Positions 45,401 through 58,054 of a stretch of DNA of 64,000 nt are shown piece by piece (position 1 is the first letter of the stretch; the number at the start of each line of letters is the position of its first letter). This DNA comes from Agelas oroides (lineage: Eukaryota; Porifera; Demospongiae; Agelasida; Agelasidae). The position numbers were made by a program, and so were the translations under genes. Where the stretch lies: assembly GCA_949130485.1 (NCBI GenBank), contig OX422199.1:7102402-7166401 (forward strand). The letters are read 5' to 3'. The notes below the pieces were generated by a model, which worked only from the letters and a program-made list of their open reading frames with translations, was not told where the DNA came from and did not search any database.

Positions 45401-47958
45401 GAGTTACTGTAATAAATTTTACTAACAACAAAGTTACTGTAATAAATTTTACTAACAACAGAGTTACTGTAATAAATTTTACTAACAACAGAGTTACTGT
45501 AATAAATTTTACTAACAACAGAGTTACTGTAATAAATTTTACTAACAACAAAGTTATTCTACTGATGTTTCCTACCAACAATGACAATACTAAGATATAC
45601 TCTTTGTTTTTTATATTCTATCTAATTTTAATCACATGCATGGTGCTCTTTAGTTTAGTGAAATGTATATGCAACTATTTTAGTACAGTTTTAATTACTA
45701 AATCTCCAAACTTCCTTACCAAAAGGTATTTAGTTATTTTGCGTAAGTGAAAATAGGTTGTTGTGTTATGGTTTCTTCTTGGATGTTTAAGTTAAGTTAT
45801 AGTTTCCAGTTTGGCCAATTATTTGTTAGTTATACGTTGATTGACTCAAATTTTAAAAGGCCATACATACTAAACGTATTTAGTTAAAGTTATGGTAAGC
45901 AACACTGGAGCTCAAGTATAATTGCAGCTTGCATACAGTATTTCATGTTAGAACAAGGCAAAACTATGGCGTAGCATAGCTAACGGCCTACTTTTAATTA
46001 TTTGTGGCACATACTTGTGGTGCTCACCTGCAAAGCAACTGGAGAACCATACACAGTTGCCTACCAACTCTTGTTTACATGCCTAGGTTTACCTTAAATA
46101 AGTACACCAAGTGGCTTCACAGTTATTTGCTGTTGTAGAGGGCAAAAGCATGTGGGTTTAATTAACACTCCATGTGGAGGTAGGGGAGGAGTGGGGGAAG
46201 GAGGGAATGGGGAAAGGGGGAGGGAAGAAAATGAGGAGAGGGTTGGGGGGAAGGAAAAGGTGAATAGAAAAAATTAGGGGACAAGGAGATTGGAGGGTCA
46301 GGGTCAGTAGGTGAGAGAGTGAGAGAGAGCAGGAAGCCAAGGCAGAGTGGGGAGGACAGGGAAAGGGGAGAGATTAAATAAACAAGTAACATGTCACAAT
46401 TCTCATATCACCATAGCGATTACTAACCCCCTTTTCTACAGATTTCATTCAGGAGCGAAACAAGCTGCTGAAAGAGACCTTTCCCAAACTGAGACACTAT
46501 TGCCAACAGCAAGGACTGGAGTTTGAGATTATTGACATGCGATGGGGGGTCAGGGATGAGGCAATTTCCTACCACCTCACCAGTGAGATATGCATCCAGG
46601 AGATTGTCAACTGCCAGACAATCTCCCTGGGACCCACCCTCTTGGTAAGGCTCTATTGATGTCTTGTTGCTCTATCATGAAACATGTTCTAGCACAGGTG
46701 CAGCCAATGATAGCAATGCCTTCTCAGAAAACCACTTGACCAGGGACTTGTTTGATGCTGACTGAATCATATTATATTCCAAGAAGTCACGTTCTAGGTG
46801 GTGTGTGGCTCACATCCTCCCTTCCTTTGATATCTCTTGAAGTCATGTGGTGTACACATTGTACACAACTCAGCGTAGTTGTTATATCATGTATCATCAT
46901 CAGCCTTTGATGTAATAGCAAGTCTACAAACCCTCAGATAAGGGTTGAGTGGTCAATCTAATTTCCAATTAAGTCCAAGGATGTTCCCGGTGTGAAACAG
47001 TCTGGTGAACAATGTTGAACTTATTGGGCTTATTCCCAAGAAGTGGTGAGGACCAATAAGAAGTGGTGAGGACCAATGAGAATGTGAGATTGGTAATTAT
47101 TTACGTAGCACTTACAACAACAGTAAATTTTATTTATCTCTACTCTCCAGTATCTGTACATTTTTTGAGCGGGTTTGGTGCAAAATGTTGCTAGGTGACA
47201 CTGTCGCAAAAGTGTGCGGTAGCCTAAGAAATTCAACTTGGTTCACCAGACCATTTCTCCTCATGAGAGGGTGGGGTCTGGAGACAAGACTATTTAGTTC
47301 AGTTTACAGCCATTTTGGAATGTCCCCATATAACTATAAGGGTTATATAGAGGCTATTCACTTATGTCATCAAAACCACATACATTCATAATGGCTTTGT
47401 ACATGGCAGTATATGCAATAACAAACTGGCCTCACAGATAAGCTTAATTTAGCTCTTTTAAATTACAGGGTCACAGTATTTTGCCCAATTCAACACATAC
47501 TAGAAGTATCCTAAATGTCTCTTTGCAATTGCCGAGATCGCCATAGAAGCTACCATCTCATTGTAATCCACATGGTTTTCCATTTTCTTTGGTGTAGTTT
47601 TTTGTATTCTTAAAATTGATTACATCATGTGAATACCTTCTATAACCTCAGCAGTATTAATATTTATTTCTGTTTACTTCTGTCAAGTAAATTATTTTTC
47701 TGAGAAGAAGGAGGTTCTAGTTAAGTGTAGGCTTAACCATTTACACAGGTCATCTTCCCTTGCTGATAGATATAATATTATTGTGCATTGGCTTTCTGAG
47801 AAGTGTGGCCTACCATGACATCTACTGCTTTGGGATATCTCCATATACAGTGTGGCAGATGGTCGTACAGTTGCTGAGTTCCTGGCAGTATTACTTAACA
47901 CATAATCTACTACTAGAGCTTTGTACTTTAAGATTGTGCCTCCTGTTGGCATGTTTCA

Positions 47959-47993
<35 letters not shown>

Positions 47994-50900
47994 GAACAAT
48001 TTACTAAACTATATTATAGTGCACACAAACATTTCTCAGAAGAGCCAAATCGGTCAAGCCAAATGGCCACTTTCTATATAGTCACAACCTGATTTCTGAG
48101 AAGTACGAATGTACCCAGACACAGTCGTAGTCACAGTATAGTTGCAATTAGTCTCAAAGCTAGACGCAGGAAATTGAAAGGGGAATCTGATGAATGATGT
48201 ACAACATTTGTGTGGGTTCATTCAGCAACATGATCTGATTTGCTGATTTGGCATTTATTTCATGTCTACTGGCCTTCATAACTGCAAGCTATTTAGCCCA
48301 CTTACTGAAGCACAGCACATTGCCAGAGATTTACGGCACAATTCCCCTTTGGTGCTGACCACTACTTCAATTTCTAGTCTAAGTCATTTATCATGTAGGT
48401 TAACCAGTAAAGTTAACACAGAGTCAGGCTGTGGAGCATTCAGGGGGGCAGGCAGTAGCTACACTAGAGTATGTTTGCAACGGACTGGGAGTACAGGTAG
48501 CCTCGTCCCCAGGCCCCACCCAAAAATCGGGAAAGGGGCCTGGTGTCACTTGCAAAAATTCCCGTACGTGCTGTGTCAGCAGTCTTTGTTTGGAGTAGTG
48601 GAATCACGTTCGTCCATTACCAATTACTAAATTCTTGACACGTGAAAGTAGTAGATTCATTCCAAGACCATTTGAAAATGGACTTTTCATAAACCTCGGA
48701 TTTCAGAAACTTAGAGCGTAGTTACGCTTGCTAGGCTACTACTCTTGCCTCACAGGATTTGTCTGTAGTCGCTCCGTAGCAAGATCTGTTCATCTACTCT
48801 GTAGTGCTGTCGTCAACAGTAGCTGGCTACCACGTGATCACATAAGGATGTAATTGTTACATAATATCCTGATTCAGCACATATGAGAAAGTTTGCAAGT
48901 GACACCAGGACCCTTTCCCGATTTTTGGGTCGGGCCGATTTTTGGGTGCATGGGGCCTGGGGACGAGGCTAGAATACAGGGGGCAGGTGCAAGCCCAAAC
49001 TGAGTATTTCACACTGGTCGCACAGGTGTGTGGGCTCACGAGTGCAGTGAGCCACTCACACATGCATACGGGTGTGCAATGTGCAGACCACATGCTTCTG
49101 ATCAGTGGGAGGAGCACACATACGCATGGACTAACTGACTCAGACTGCGTGCTTCCAAGTAACATAGTGGAAAATTTTCACACTCAGATGTCCCACCCCA
49201 TTTAAAGAATCAATCACAAGTGATAGCTTGGGAAAACTAGTTACTTCCTCCAGTGGGCTAGCTACCCCACTGTGAAGGGACCAGGGTATAGGCGGGGCAG
49301 AACCCGCCCTGTCTCTCCCAAGAAACAATGAAAGGTAGGACTAGGATTGTTGGGGGAGGCAAGTGGAGAAACGGGAACATAAGCAGATAACCTCAAGCCA
49401 TGCAATAAGACAACCGGGTCATAGAGGTCCTATACCCAAACCGCCATGACCTTGAGGAAGTTCATGGTGAGAACCCAGGCTAGTGAAGCGGAGGTGAGAG
49501 TATTAAACATAGATAGTCATACCACCACAGTAATTGTAAAGTAAATTGCCTGAAAGATCTCTTTCTAATGTCACAGTGCATCTTCTCAGCCACAACTGAT
49601 GAGGAAATGTTTGTGGCGTCACTACCTTACTGGCTGCTTCTTGACTTACTGCACGCTACCACATGTTTTTTTTTCAAAAGTACCTTAACTTCCATGTAAA
49701 CAATTAGTAGGTACATTGTAGTGTACAGTGCTTTGTATGTAGTCATGTTCCTGGAAACCTACCACAACCTACAGACCTGACTGACCTAATTTTATAGCAT
49801 AACTGTTGTTATATAGACAGACTTAACACTAAGAGGTTAAAATCGTATTTTTTAAGACCACAAAGTTTATATATGAACCCTTAGTTGATACATGGATAGG
49901 CCAAATAGAACTATTAACCTACTGACTGACCCAAACTTACTTGTGGTCATGTTCAAACAATGACTTCATAGTGGTCTGTCATGGTAAATGGCTCCCCAAA
50001 ATTGGTTCCCTCCAGAGCTAATATTTGATAAATAAAGACCCCCTGAACTTATTTTACTGCAAAAAACAAAATTCGACTCCCTCTGAAAACTTGGACTACC
50101 TCGCGGAGATTCCCCATGAAAATGATGTAGACCCCTGGAGCATATGTCTATATATATATGTTAGGAATAATTTTTTCAGGGTGGGTCCATTTACTCTAGG
50201 AAACTTTGTTCCAATTTTAGGTGGGTCCAAGTTAAACGTGACAGGCCTTATGGAACAACTTCAGTAATGCTATCCTGTTTACATAAGATGTACACATCTG
50301 TTGTGACTCTTGCAAATGATCTGTTGTGCACAAGTGGCAAGTGGTTCATACCACCTGCTTTCAATTTAGTCTCGATCAAAATATCCCGGTCAAAATATCA
50401 ACACTTCCCAGTAATGTTGTTCATGTAATCATGTATATCAGAGAGTGACATCCTGTTCTATTGTAACTCTCTTGCAACAATTCTGTAGTGCAGGAGTGGT
50501 CAATACCTTCTACCTCTGATATATTATTACTTCTTAAAACTTAGGAGGTTATGTACTGTTCACATATTCTGTGTGAATGTCACCTGACTCTCAATTGGAA
50601 TTGCCACAATGTTTATTAAATTAGGAATACAGTGCTGTTCACACCACTGTGGTGGAATGACTAAATCAGGAAATGCTGTACTATTCACATTGCATACAAA
50701 TTCTGACGACTCAGCTATGTAAACCATCTGACGTTGATGGTAATAGTCTTTGTAATGTATAAGTAACAGATAACTAGCCTCGTTCCCAGGCTCTCCAGAA
50801 CGCGAATTGTACACGCGTGGAGAGCCTGGTATCTTTTCTACGTAGGCATGACGTAATCGAAATAGGACTAAAACAGAAAGGCAACGTTTTGCACGTTGTT

Positions 50901-53900
50901 CAACCAACTATGCGTTCAACGCTCAGTGTGTATAATATTCAACCCCCGATAACTAGATAAATGTAGTAAGTTGGCCGCTACCTTCGCTCTTTTTCCTCTT
51001 CTGAGTCTCGGTACCGCCCACACGCAATTAAGGTCGTTCTACCTCCGTTCTATCTTTGAGGGTTCTCACGTGAGAATAAATACCAGGCTCTCTCCGCATG
51101 TACAACTTCAATTTCGCGTTCCGGAGCGGAGGAGCCTGGGAACGAGGCTAACAGATATCTCTTCTAGCATAGGACCCTTAGAGACTTTGAAATTAAAACC
51201 AACTGTAGTGGGAGTGACTCCTTGTGCATAGATACACACCTTGTTCTGATTGATGTGCTTGTTTCTGTATTATGTGCAGTAGCAATAGCTTACCATTGTC
51301 TTCATACTGTCAATTGATGAAAAAATATCTGCATTTTTCTGAAGATTACTGAAGCATATGCAATGCTTTTTTTTTTTCTTGTTTTTGTTTTTTGCGAATA
51401 ACAGAAATGGCGATTTAGATTATGTGCCTGAGTACAACTGCATCACCTAGGTCAGTGCATTACTGAGCTGACCATGTCTACAGACAATAGCCTGGCTTGC
51501 ACATATCTCAGTTATTCTAAATAGTCCGTACTTACATCTTAAATTGTCTATAATGTAATACTGCTACGCATCTCATTAAATTGTTTGTGTTATGCTTGCA
51601 TTTGGAGGTGGTATTCTACCTGCTAGTGGAAGTGTCTATTCACTATAACTGTACCTCACAAAAATATCACCTTTCTTTTTCCTTAGGCATTTGTTGGAAA
51701 CCGATATGGATACCAGCCTATTCCTGCTAAGATACCTGAGCCAGATTTTGAAACCTTCATGCTAGTGGCGTTGCGCAGCACCATAGATACCTCACTGCTG
51801 GAAGTGTGGTACAAAAAGGACTACAATGAAGTTCCTCCAATATTTCAACTTCAACCAATCACAACTCACTTTCCCAACTACAACAACAACGAAGATGCAA
51901 CCCTAAGGGAAAGGGATCGGGCTGAGTGGTGGTTAACTTTTGAGAGGATCCAGAAGCTTATCTGGCAGCTTACAGAATTGTCGGTGGAGGGCACAAAGAT
52001 GAGTGCTGAGTACGCTCATAAGTACTTTGTGTCAGGTAGGTTCTGAAGGGCACCCAACCATATATAGTTAGCTAACTCAGCAAACAGTGGATTTGCTGAG
52101 GTTTTCATACTTGAATTACGTTTGCCATAACATAGGTGTCAGAGTTTAATTTAACTTTCTAAAGGAAATAATTGGCATTCTTTACCTGCTGACATTCTTT
52201 ACATGCTTACTGGACATTTCTAAGGATATTGTATACTTACAATTTTCTGTTGCTGCACATTTCTGTGTTCCAGAGTTGCTCTATCACTCGAAATTTGGTC
52301 AGGTCCTTTTTAGGGATGAGGTTGAAATGAGCCCTTGTTTCTGGTTATGAGTTCTTCACTTTTTCTACAACAATGAATGTGATCATGTATATTCAAGATC
52401 AAATTCTGAAGAGTCTTATGTACCAAATGCTGTAGCATATACTCTAGTATGGACTGTGGTATGTATGTACTGTGTACTGCAGAAGCATAAACTGTAGCAC
52501 AAACTATGGTATGTACTGTGTACTGTAGCATGTACTTAGCCTCGTTCCCAAGCTTCCCCACTCCGGAATGTGAATATGTAAACACGGGAGAGCCTGGTAT
52601 CTTTTCTCACGTGAGCATGACATAATCAAAAAAGGACCAGAGGTTTAGAACAGAAAGGCGACGTTTAACACGTTCAACCAACTATGCATTCACCCCCCGA
52701 TAGCTAGATACAAATACCAAGTTGCCCGCTACCTTCGCTCTTTTCCCTGTTGTGAGCCTTCAGGTACGCCCACGTGTAATTAAGGTCTTTCTACCCCCTT
52801 TCTACCTTTGATGGTGCTCACGTGAGTAAAAAAAATACCAGGCTCTCCCCGCCTGCACAACTTTAATGTTGGTGTTCCGGAGCAGGGGAGCCTAGGAACG
52901 AAGCTAGCATGTACTGAAGCATAAACTGTGGTATGTAACAATGCACAGAATTACTTGGAACATGTTAAGGGTAGTAGCTGATACAATTAAATAAATATGT
53001 ACACAATTCCTACAACTGCATTGCTCTGTCAACATGTGGTGTTCTAGGAATGTTTTGGGGGAGGCTAATGACAGGTTAATTGAACATGGTCAGACTGGTG
53101 GGGAATATTATGTCATGCTTCATGTATGTTGTGACTTCTTGGAATGGGCATTGGGTTAAGAGGTTAAACAGCATGAGGTGGTCACTACAATATACAATAC
53201 ATGCAGCTGCTGCAATTGAGATCACATGATGGTGACCATGTGACCCTATACCTCAAAACAGGCGTGTGTAGGGGAGGTAGCATAAACTATAGAACCTACA
53301 AATACTTAAGTGTAAGTGACCCAAGACACTTAGCAAGCCTTGATGATAAGAACCAAATATAGTTTAACCAGAAACAAGGTGTCATTTTCAATGAATGTCA
53401 TGAAAGTACCGGTATCATTTCCAGGTGGGTGTTACACCATGATATACCTACCATTGAAAACATATCTAGAAATATTCACTAGCAAACCTAGTACTGTCAT
53501 AGAAATGTCCAACACAAAAACATCCAATAACATAGCCAGTTATATATACCCGGTACAACCTAGTTTTTATTACTGAGAGATGTACATAAACATGTAAACC
53601 TGGAAATGCCACAGGCACTTTATTGACCCTTTGATACCTCAAGCAGATCTTAAGCATGAAGACCTCAAATAAACTTCAAAATTCTATCACATGTAAGCAA
53701 ACCCCCTGTTTGGTGACTTAAAGTCTATTGTTCTGCTGTTATACTCAACCTAACGTTACTGCAAATAACCTTGCTTCTGTTGCATGCAGCCCTGTACCAA
53801 GCCGTACATTGCACATAGCACATACCAAGTATACTGTGTTATAGCAAACAAGATGCTGCAAAAAATTTAAATTCATACTGCAATGATGCAAAGAGTTTAT

Positions 53901-56900
53901 TGTTTCCCACAGTTACTGAAGATGAACTTACTCACGGAATGTTCAAGCTTGCTGACCCCCAAGAACATTGCCTTTGCTATATCAGAGAAATAGAAAGCCT
54001 TCACAATCACCTCTCTGACAAAGCAGTAAGTCGGTATATAGATATTAATCCCAAGGACCCAACACGGGTGAATGCAAAGTCCCAACAACTTCTTCACAAC
54101 TTGAAAAATGAAAAGATTCCAGCTTGTTTGGGTTCTGAAAATATTCGTATGTATTCACTTCCATGGGTGGCAGGAGGTATCAGTCCACAGAATACAGAGC
54201 ATGCCAAGTACCTTGACCAGTTTTGCCAACACGTATTTACTGACCTGAAACTGCTCATTGACAGAACTCTTTCTACCAGAATCCCACAATGCATAGTTAC
54301 ACGAGACCTTTACCTGGAAGTCTTACAACATGCCAACTTCTGTGTAAACAGATGCGAAACATTTTGTGGGCAAGAAAACCTGCTTTCTAAAATACTAGCC
54401 TGTTTCACTGCTGAACAAGGCATGCCACTCGTAGTGTATGGGGAGTCAGGTTCAGGTAAAACCTCAGTGATGGCCAAGGTAGCTACGATTTTGAAAAGTC
54501 AGCTAGCCCTTTCTTGCAAAATTGTACTTCGCTTTCTTGGTACATCTCCCTGTAGTTCCTCTATTCGTGAAGTTCTTGCAAGTGTTTGCCTCCAGATTTG
54601 CACAGTTTATAATGTGCAGCCCCCAAACTTCATCCAGATGGACACAACTGAAGTGATTCAGTATTTTCGCAATCAGCTTATTGAATCTCTTTGTCTCTCA
54701 CCCACTGAGTCCCTTGTCATCATTCTAGACTCCATTGATCAGCTCTCCACAGCTGATGGTGCTCATTCTATGAACTGGTTACCCAAAATGCTCCCTAGCA
54801 GGGTTCACATTATTATCTCCATGCTCCCACAGGAGTACAACTGTTTGGTAACCATTCAATCCATCCTCCCTTCAGAGGATTGCTACATCAGGGTAGATGC
54901 AATGCCAGTCAGCACTGGAATAGACATTCTCACTGCCTGGCTGAAAAAGGAAAAAAGAAGGATTACACCAGATCAGCAGGAGGTTGTTTCAAGAGCTTTC
55001 TCACGCTGCCCCCAGCCTTTGTTTATGAAGCTTGTTTTTCAGCAGGCTATGCAATGGAAATCCTACACCCCACTACAAAGCATCAAGTTGGCCAGTTCAA
55101 CAGCCACAGCACTCTCACAACTGTTTGAGCAGGTGGAGGAGCAGCATGGTATAAAACTAGTCCAGCATACCCTTGCTTACCTCACAGCTGCCAAGAATGG
55201 TCTCACAGAAGTTGAGCTTGAAGATATTCTTTCTCTTGATGACAAAGTGCTCGACGATGTCTATCAATACTGGGACCCTCCAGTTCAAGGCATTGTTCGT
55301 ATTCCACCACTTCTATGGAAGCGCATCAAACACACTATTAACACTTACCTTGTGAGGAGACAGGCAGATGGCAAAGTGGTGCAGGGATGGTACCACAGGC
55401 AATTCATTGAAACTGCTCGTAAACGTTACCTTGGAAGTGAGAAAGAGAGAAAAATTTACCACATGATGCTTGCAACTTACTTTGAGGGCACATGGAGTGA
55501 AGGTAAGACGAAACCAGTTTCTCTGACGCACCGTCGGCTTTTGATAGAAGAAGCAGACAGACAAGTTGCTGCACAGCCACTAGAGTTTTCCCCTGGGGTT
55601 TACAACTTTCGGAAACTGAGCGAACTCCCCTACCACCTTTCACTCAGCAGTCAGGTTGAGAAGTTAAAGCAACAGGTTCTCTGCAACTTTGACTGGCAGC
55701 TGAGTAAGCTTTTAGCTACTTCTTACACCAACTTGAAGCAGGATTTTACCTTGGCACTGACACTCTTCTCAGATGAGATGATAGCCACTCTTAGTGAAAC
55801 TCTTTCTCTTGCAGCTAGCAACTTGCAGGCTGACCCCACCTCACTTGCTGGTCAGCTACTTGGTAGACTGTCACATGTGAATGAAACAAACACTTCAAAA
55901 TATCTTAACTTACTTCTTGATGCGGCCAAAACATGGTGTCGTGCATCAGAAAGTTGCCAGATGTCTCCAAAATATAGTTGTCTCATAAGCCCTGGAGGTC
56001 CCTTGAAAACAACTCTGTCTGGTCATTCTCAGTTGATACAACACCTGGGAATTTCTACTTCACACAGGTTGGCAGTATCAGCTTCCAAAGGACAAGAGTC
56101 ATCCATCTTTAATGTCTGGGATCTCACTTCTCTTGACTGTGTCCAGAACCTCCACACTATAAAGATAATGGGCAAGGGAGTTCCACAACTAGCACTCTCA
56201 CAGGGTCTAGCAGCAGGTAGCTGTGACGGCATCATAAAGATTTGGAGCATGAGAACAGGTGAAGTCCTCCAGTCACACCAAATGACTGAAAAAGTCACTG
56301 CACTTCTCATCTCTAAAGATGCATGTACTGTCATTGCTGCTACTGAAAGCGGAAGCATTATTCTCTGGAGTAGAACCTCAGGTAAGAGTACTCCACCTTT
56401 CGAAGTTCACAACGCAGCTGTCAAACTGCTTTGCTTCAGCGGTGATGAGCAGTACTTGGTTTCAGGCTCCCAAGAAGGAGAGGTTAGTGTCTCAATCCTG
56501 TCTCCAGTATTAGAATGTATCCACCATTTTCAGGCCCACACTAAAGCAGTAACATCTCTTGCAACAGCACTGATTGAGAAGTGTACAATGGCAGTGACTG
56601 GGTCAGAGGATGGAGTAGTGAATGTTCTGGATGTTGGCAGTGGTCGACACTTGCATGCTCTCAGTGGGCACAAGAAAGCAGTAAAGTGTCTGCAAGTCAC
56701 CAACCTAGAAAATTATTCTAATCCCCTTGCTATCTCCGGCTCACTTGACAAAACACTTAAAGTTTGGGACATCAAATCTGGATCTTGCCTTCAAACTCTG
56801 GATGGCCATGCTGATGGTGTCTGGTGCATGGCAGTTCTGGGGGAAGCCCTGATAGTTTCAGGTTCAAGAGATGACTACCTCAAAGTATGGGATCTCAACT

Positions 56901-58054
56901 CAGGTAACTGTCTTTACACTCTGGAAGGCCATTCCTCCTGGATTTCTTGTGTAGGCACTTTAGGGGAGGATATAGTTGTATCAGGATCAAACGACAAACA
57001 CCTCAAAATCTGGCAGCTAAAGGAGGCTACGTTTCCCCAACACGACCGACACATCACCCAGCCCGAATGCATAGCAGCTACCAATCATACTGGTCACATA
57101 GTGTCTGGAGCTCCAGACAGTATCAAGGTATGGAGTGCAATAGATGGTACCTGCTTGCATACCTGGTCAACATCAGCTTCTGTTCTTGCTACAAATAGCA
57201 CCAACCTTCTTGTCTCTGGTGACAAAAACAGCATCATCACCACTTGGGATCTGACCACTTTTAACAAACTGCAGACACTTGAAGGGCACACTGGCACAGT
57301 GACCTGTTTACATGTAGTCAATAGTTATCAGCTATTATCTGGTTCTGCCGACAGTACTTTAAAAATCTGGAACCTCAAGATTGGAACTTGTGTCCAGACA
57401 CTCTCTGGTCATAAGGATGGGATTAAATGCCTCTCAGTCTCTAAAGATGGCTGCTTTGCTGCCTCAGGATCACATGATTTTAGTATTCGAGTGTGGCACA
57501 TCCCTACTGCAAAATGCACATGTACTCTCACTGGCCACAACAAGGTTGTTTGGTGCATTGCAATCAGTGATAATAACAACCTGCTCGTATCAGGATCTGA
57601 TGATTACACCATGTGTGTATGGAATTTGCAAGACTTGAGCCTCATACACACAATACGATATACAGATAGTATAAAATGTCTAGCCATTACTTCAGATAAC
57701 TCTCTCGTAGTTGCTGGAGCCCACTGTGGTAAGTACCAGCTTAGATCTTGGAGTACACAAACAGGGAAATGTCTCTCGACATACCAAGGTCATACACATG
57801 CAGTGATGTGCCTCCTCCTCTTTCACAATGATGAGTACCTCATCACAGGATCCAGAGATGGCACGGTTAAGTTATGGAACGTGTTTTCAGCTACCCTTCT
57901 AGCTTCCTTCGATCTCCAGTCTCAAGTAAAATACCTTGCTCTAATAAGCAGCATGCATGAGAACAGTGCCACATTGGCAGCCACGACCAAATCAGGACCA
58001 ATTGCTATATTTGAGCTACAATTTCCAAACTACGTACCTTCTGATGTAGTATAG
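42317..58054 (+). CDS. NWD1-like NACHT and WD40 repeat protein (4 exons, 1597 aa)
   Basis: Exons: 42317-42416, 46442-46644, 51687-52035, 53913-58054; phases 1, 0, 1 close to 4794 nt. The N-terminus has VVRVFLSSTFG followed by FPKLRHYCQQQGLEFEIIDM and RWGVRDE, the SSTF-type domain that begins NWD1 relatives. NACHT region: Walker A GESGSGKTS (residues about 394-402) and Walker B LVIILDSIDQL (about 485-495). From about residue 905 to the end there are some 14-16 WD40 repeats with GH and WD signatures. Length is close to animal NWD1 (about 1560 aa). It is a STAND-type NTPase, presumably an oligomerising cytosolic switch or scaffold; the signal is unknown. Introns of 4.0, 5.0 and 1.9 kb are filled with repeats. 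The start was chosen from the ATG preceding ESSWQRILCGDFSNLPPQE. Confidence 0.88.
43829..43913 (+). repeat. Tandem repeat: 17-bp unit, five copies
   Basis: Unit GATACAGTTGTCTCTCG, in intron 1 of the NWD1-like gene. Confidence 0.85.
45241..45560 (+). repeat. Minisatellite: 30-bp unit, about 10.6 copies
   Basis: The unit is ACTAACAACAGAGTTACTGT followed by AATAAATTTT, almost invariant. Because 30 is a multiple of 3, an antisense open frame of repeated LLLVKFITVT appears; I treat it as an artefact. In intron 1 of the NWD1-like gene. Confidence 0.95.
46174..46376 (+). repeat. 200-bp purine-rich tract upstream of NWD1-like exon 2
   Basis: Almost all A/G on the plus strand with many GGG runs, ending about 65 bp before the exon 2 acceptor. 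Capable of triplex or G-quadruplex structure. Confidence 0.8.
46442..46644 (+). CDS. NWD1-like gene exon 2
   Basis: After the TTTTCTACAG acceptor: DFIQERNKLLKETFPKLRHY, then DMRWGVRDEAISYHLTSEI and NCQTISLGPTLL, with a GTAAGG donor at phase 0. No long open frame betrays it; it was found by family resemblance. Confidence 0.85.
47956..47993 (+). repeat. (ATA/TAA)n microsatellite
   Basis: A run of AATAATAAT in intron 2 of the NWD1-like gene. Confidence 0.9.
48498..48971. mobile_element. MULE-like foldback MITE in NWD1-like intron 2
   Basis: The ends are TAGCCTCGTCCCCAGGCCCC and GGGGCCTGGGGACGAGGCTA. It is flanked by GAGTACAGG (48489-48497) and GAATACAGG (48972-48980), a 9-bp duplication with one mismatch. 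Inner inverted segments include CCTGGTGTCACTTGCAAA. Half of a relative is at 12535-12686. Confidence 0.85.
50775..51150. mobile_element. MULE-like foldback MITE in NWD1-like intron 2, second copy
   Basis: The ends are TAGCCTCGTTCCCAGGCTC and GAGCCTGGGAACGAGGCTA (with one extra base in between). Flanks ACAGATAAC and ACAGATATC form a 9-bp duplication with one mismatch. Closely related to the element at 52537. Confidence 0.85.
51687..52035 (+). CDS. NWD1-like gene exon 3
   Basis: After the TTTCCTTAG acceptor: AFVGNRYGYQPIPAKIPEPD, then ERDRAEWWLTFERIQKLIW and YAHKYFVS, with a GTAGGT donor at phase 1. FVGNRYGY is a conserved pattern of this family after the SSTF domain. Confidence 0.85.
52537..52906. 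mobile_element. MULE-like foldback MITE in NWD1-like intron 3
   Basis: The ends are TAGCCTCGTTCCCAAGC and GCCTAGGAACGAAGCTA. The perfect 9-bp duplication GCATGTACT flanks both sides. The interior matches the 50775 element (CAACCAACTATGCATTCA and CTACCTTCGCTCTTTT). Confidence 0.88.
53913..58054 (+). CDS. NWD1-like gene exon 4: NACHT and all WD40 repeats
   Basis: A single exon of 4142 nt, beginning VTEDELTHGMFKLADPQEHC after a TTTCCCACAG acceptor. It encodes the whole NACHT domain, the linker helices and every WD40 repeat, for example LDGHADGVWCMAV, GSRDDYLKVWDLNSGNCLYT and LSGHKDGIKCLSV. It ends at TAG 58052-58054. The lack of introns over 1379 codons contrasts with the split N-terminus. Confidence 0.93.

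Noticed and set aside
33384..45560. Regular repeats considered as CRISPR arrays
   Set aside because: The units are directly adjacent with no unique spacers, and the context is eukaryotic introns.
45210..45587. Antisense open frame of repeated LLLVKFITVT
   Set aside because: It is produced entirely by a 30-bp minisatellite whose unit length is a multiple of three.
53900..53912. In-frame alternative start (MFPT) for the NWD1-like protein
   Set aside because: Its initial codon is TTG inside a polypyrimidine tract that ends in CAG; exon 3 joins here in phase and supplies the family N-terminus.
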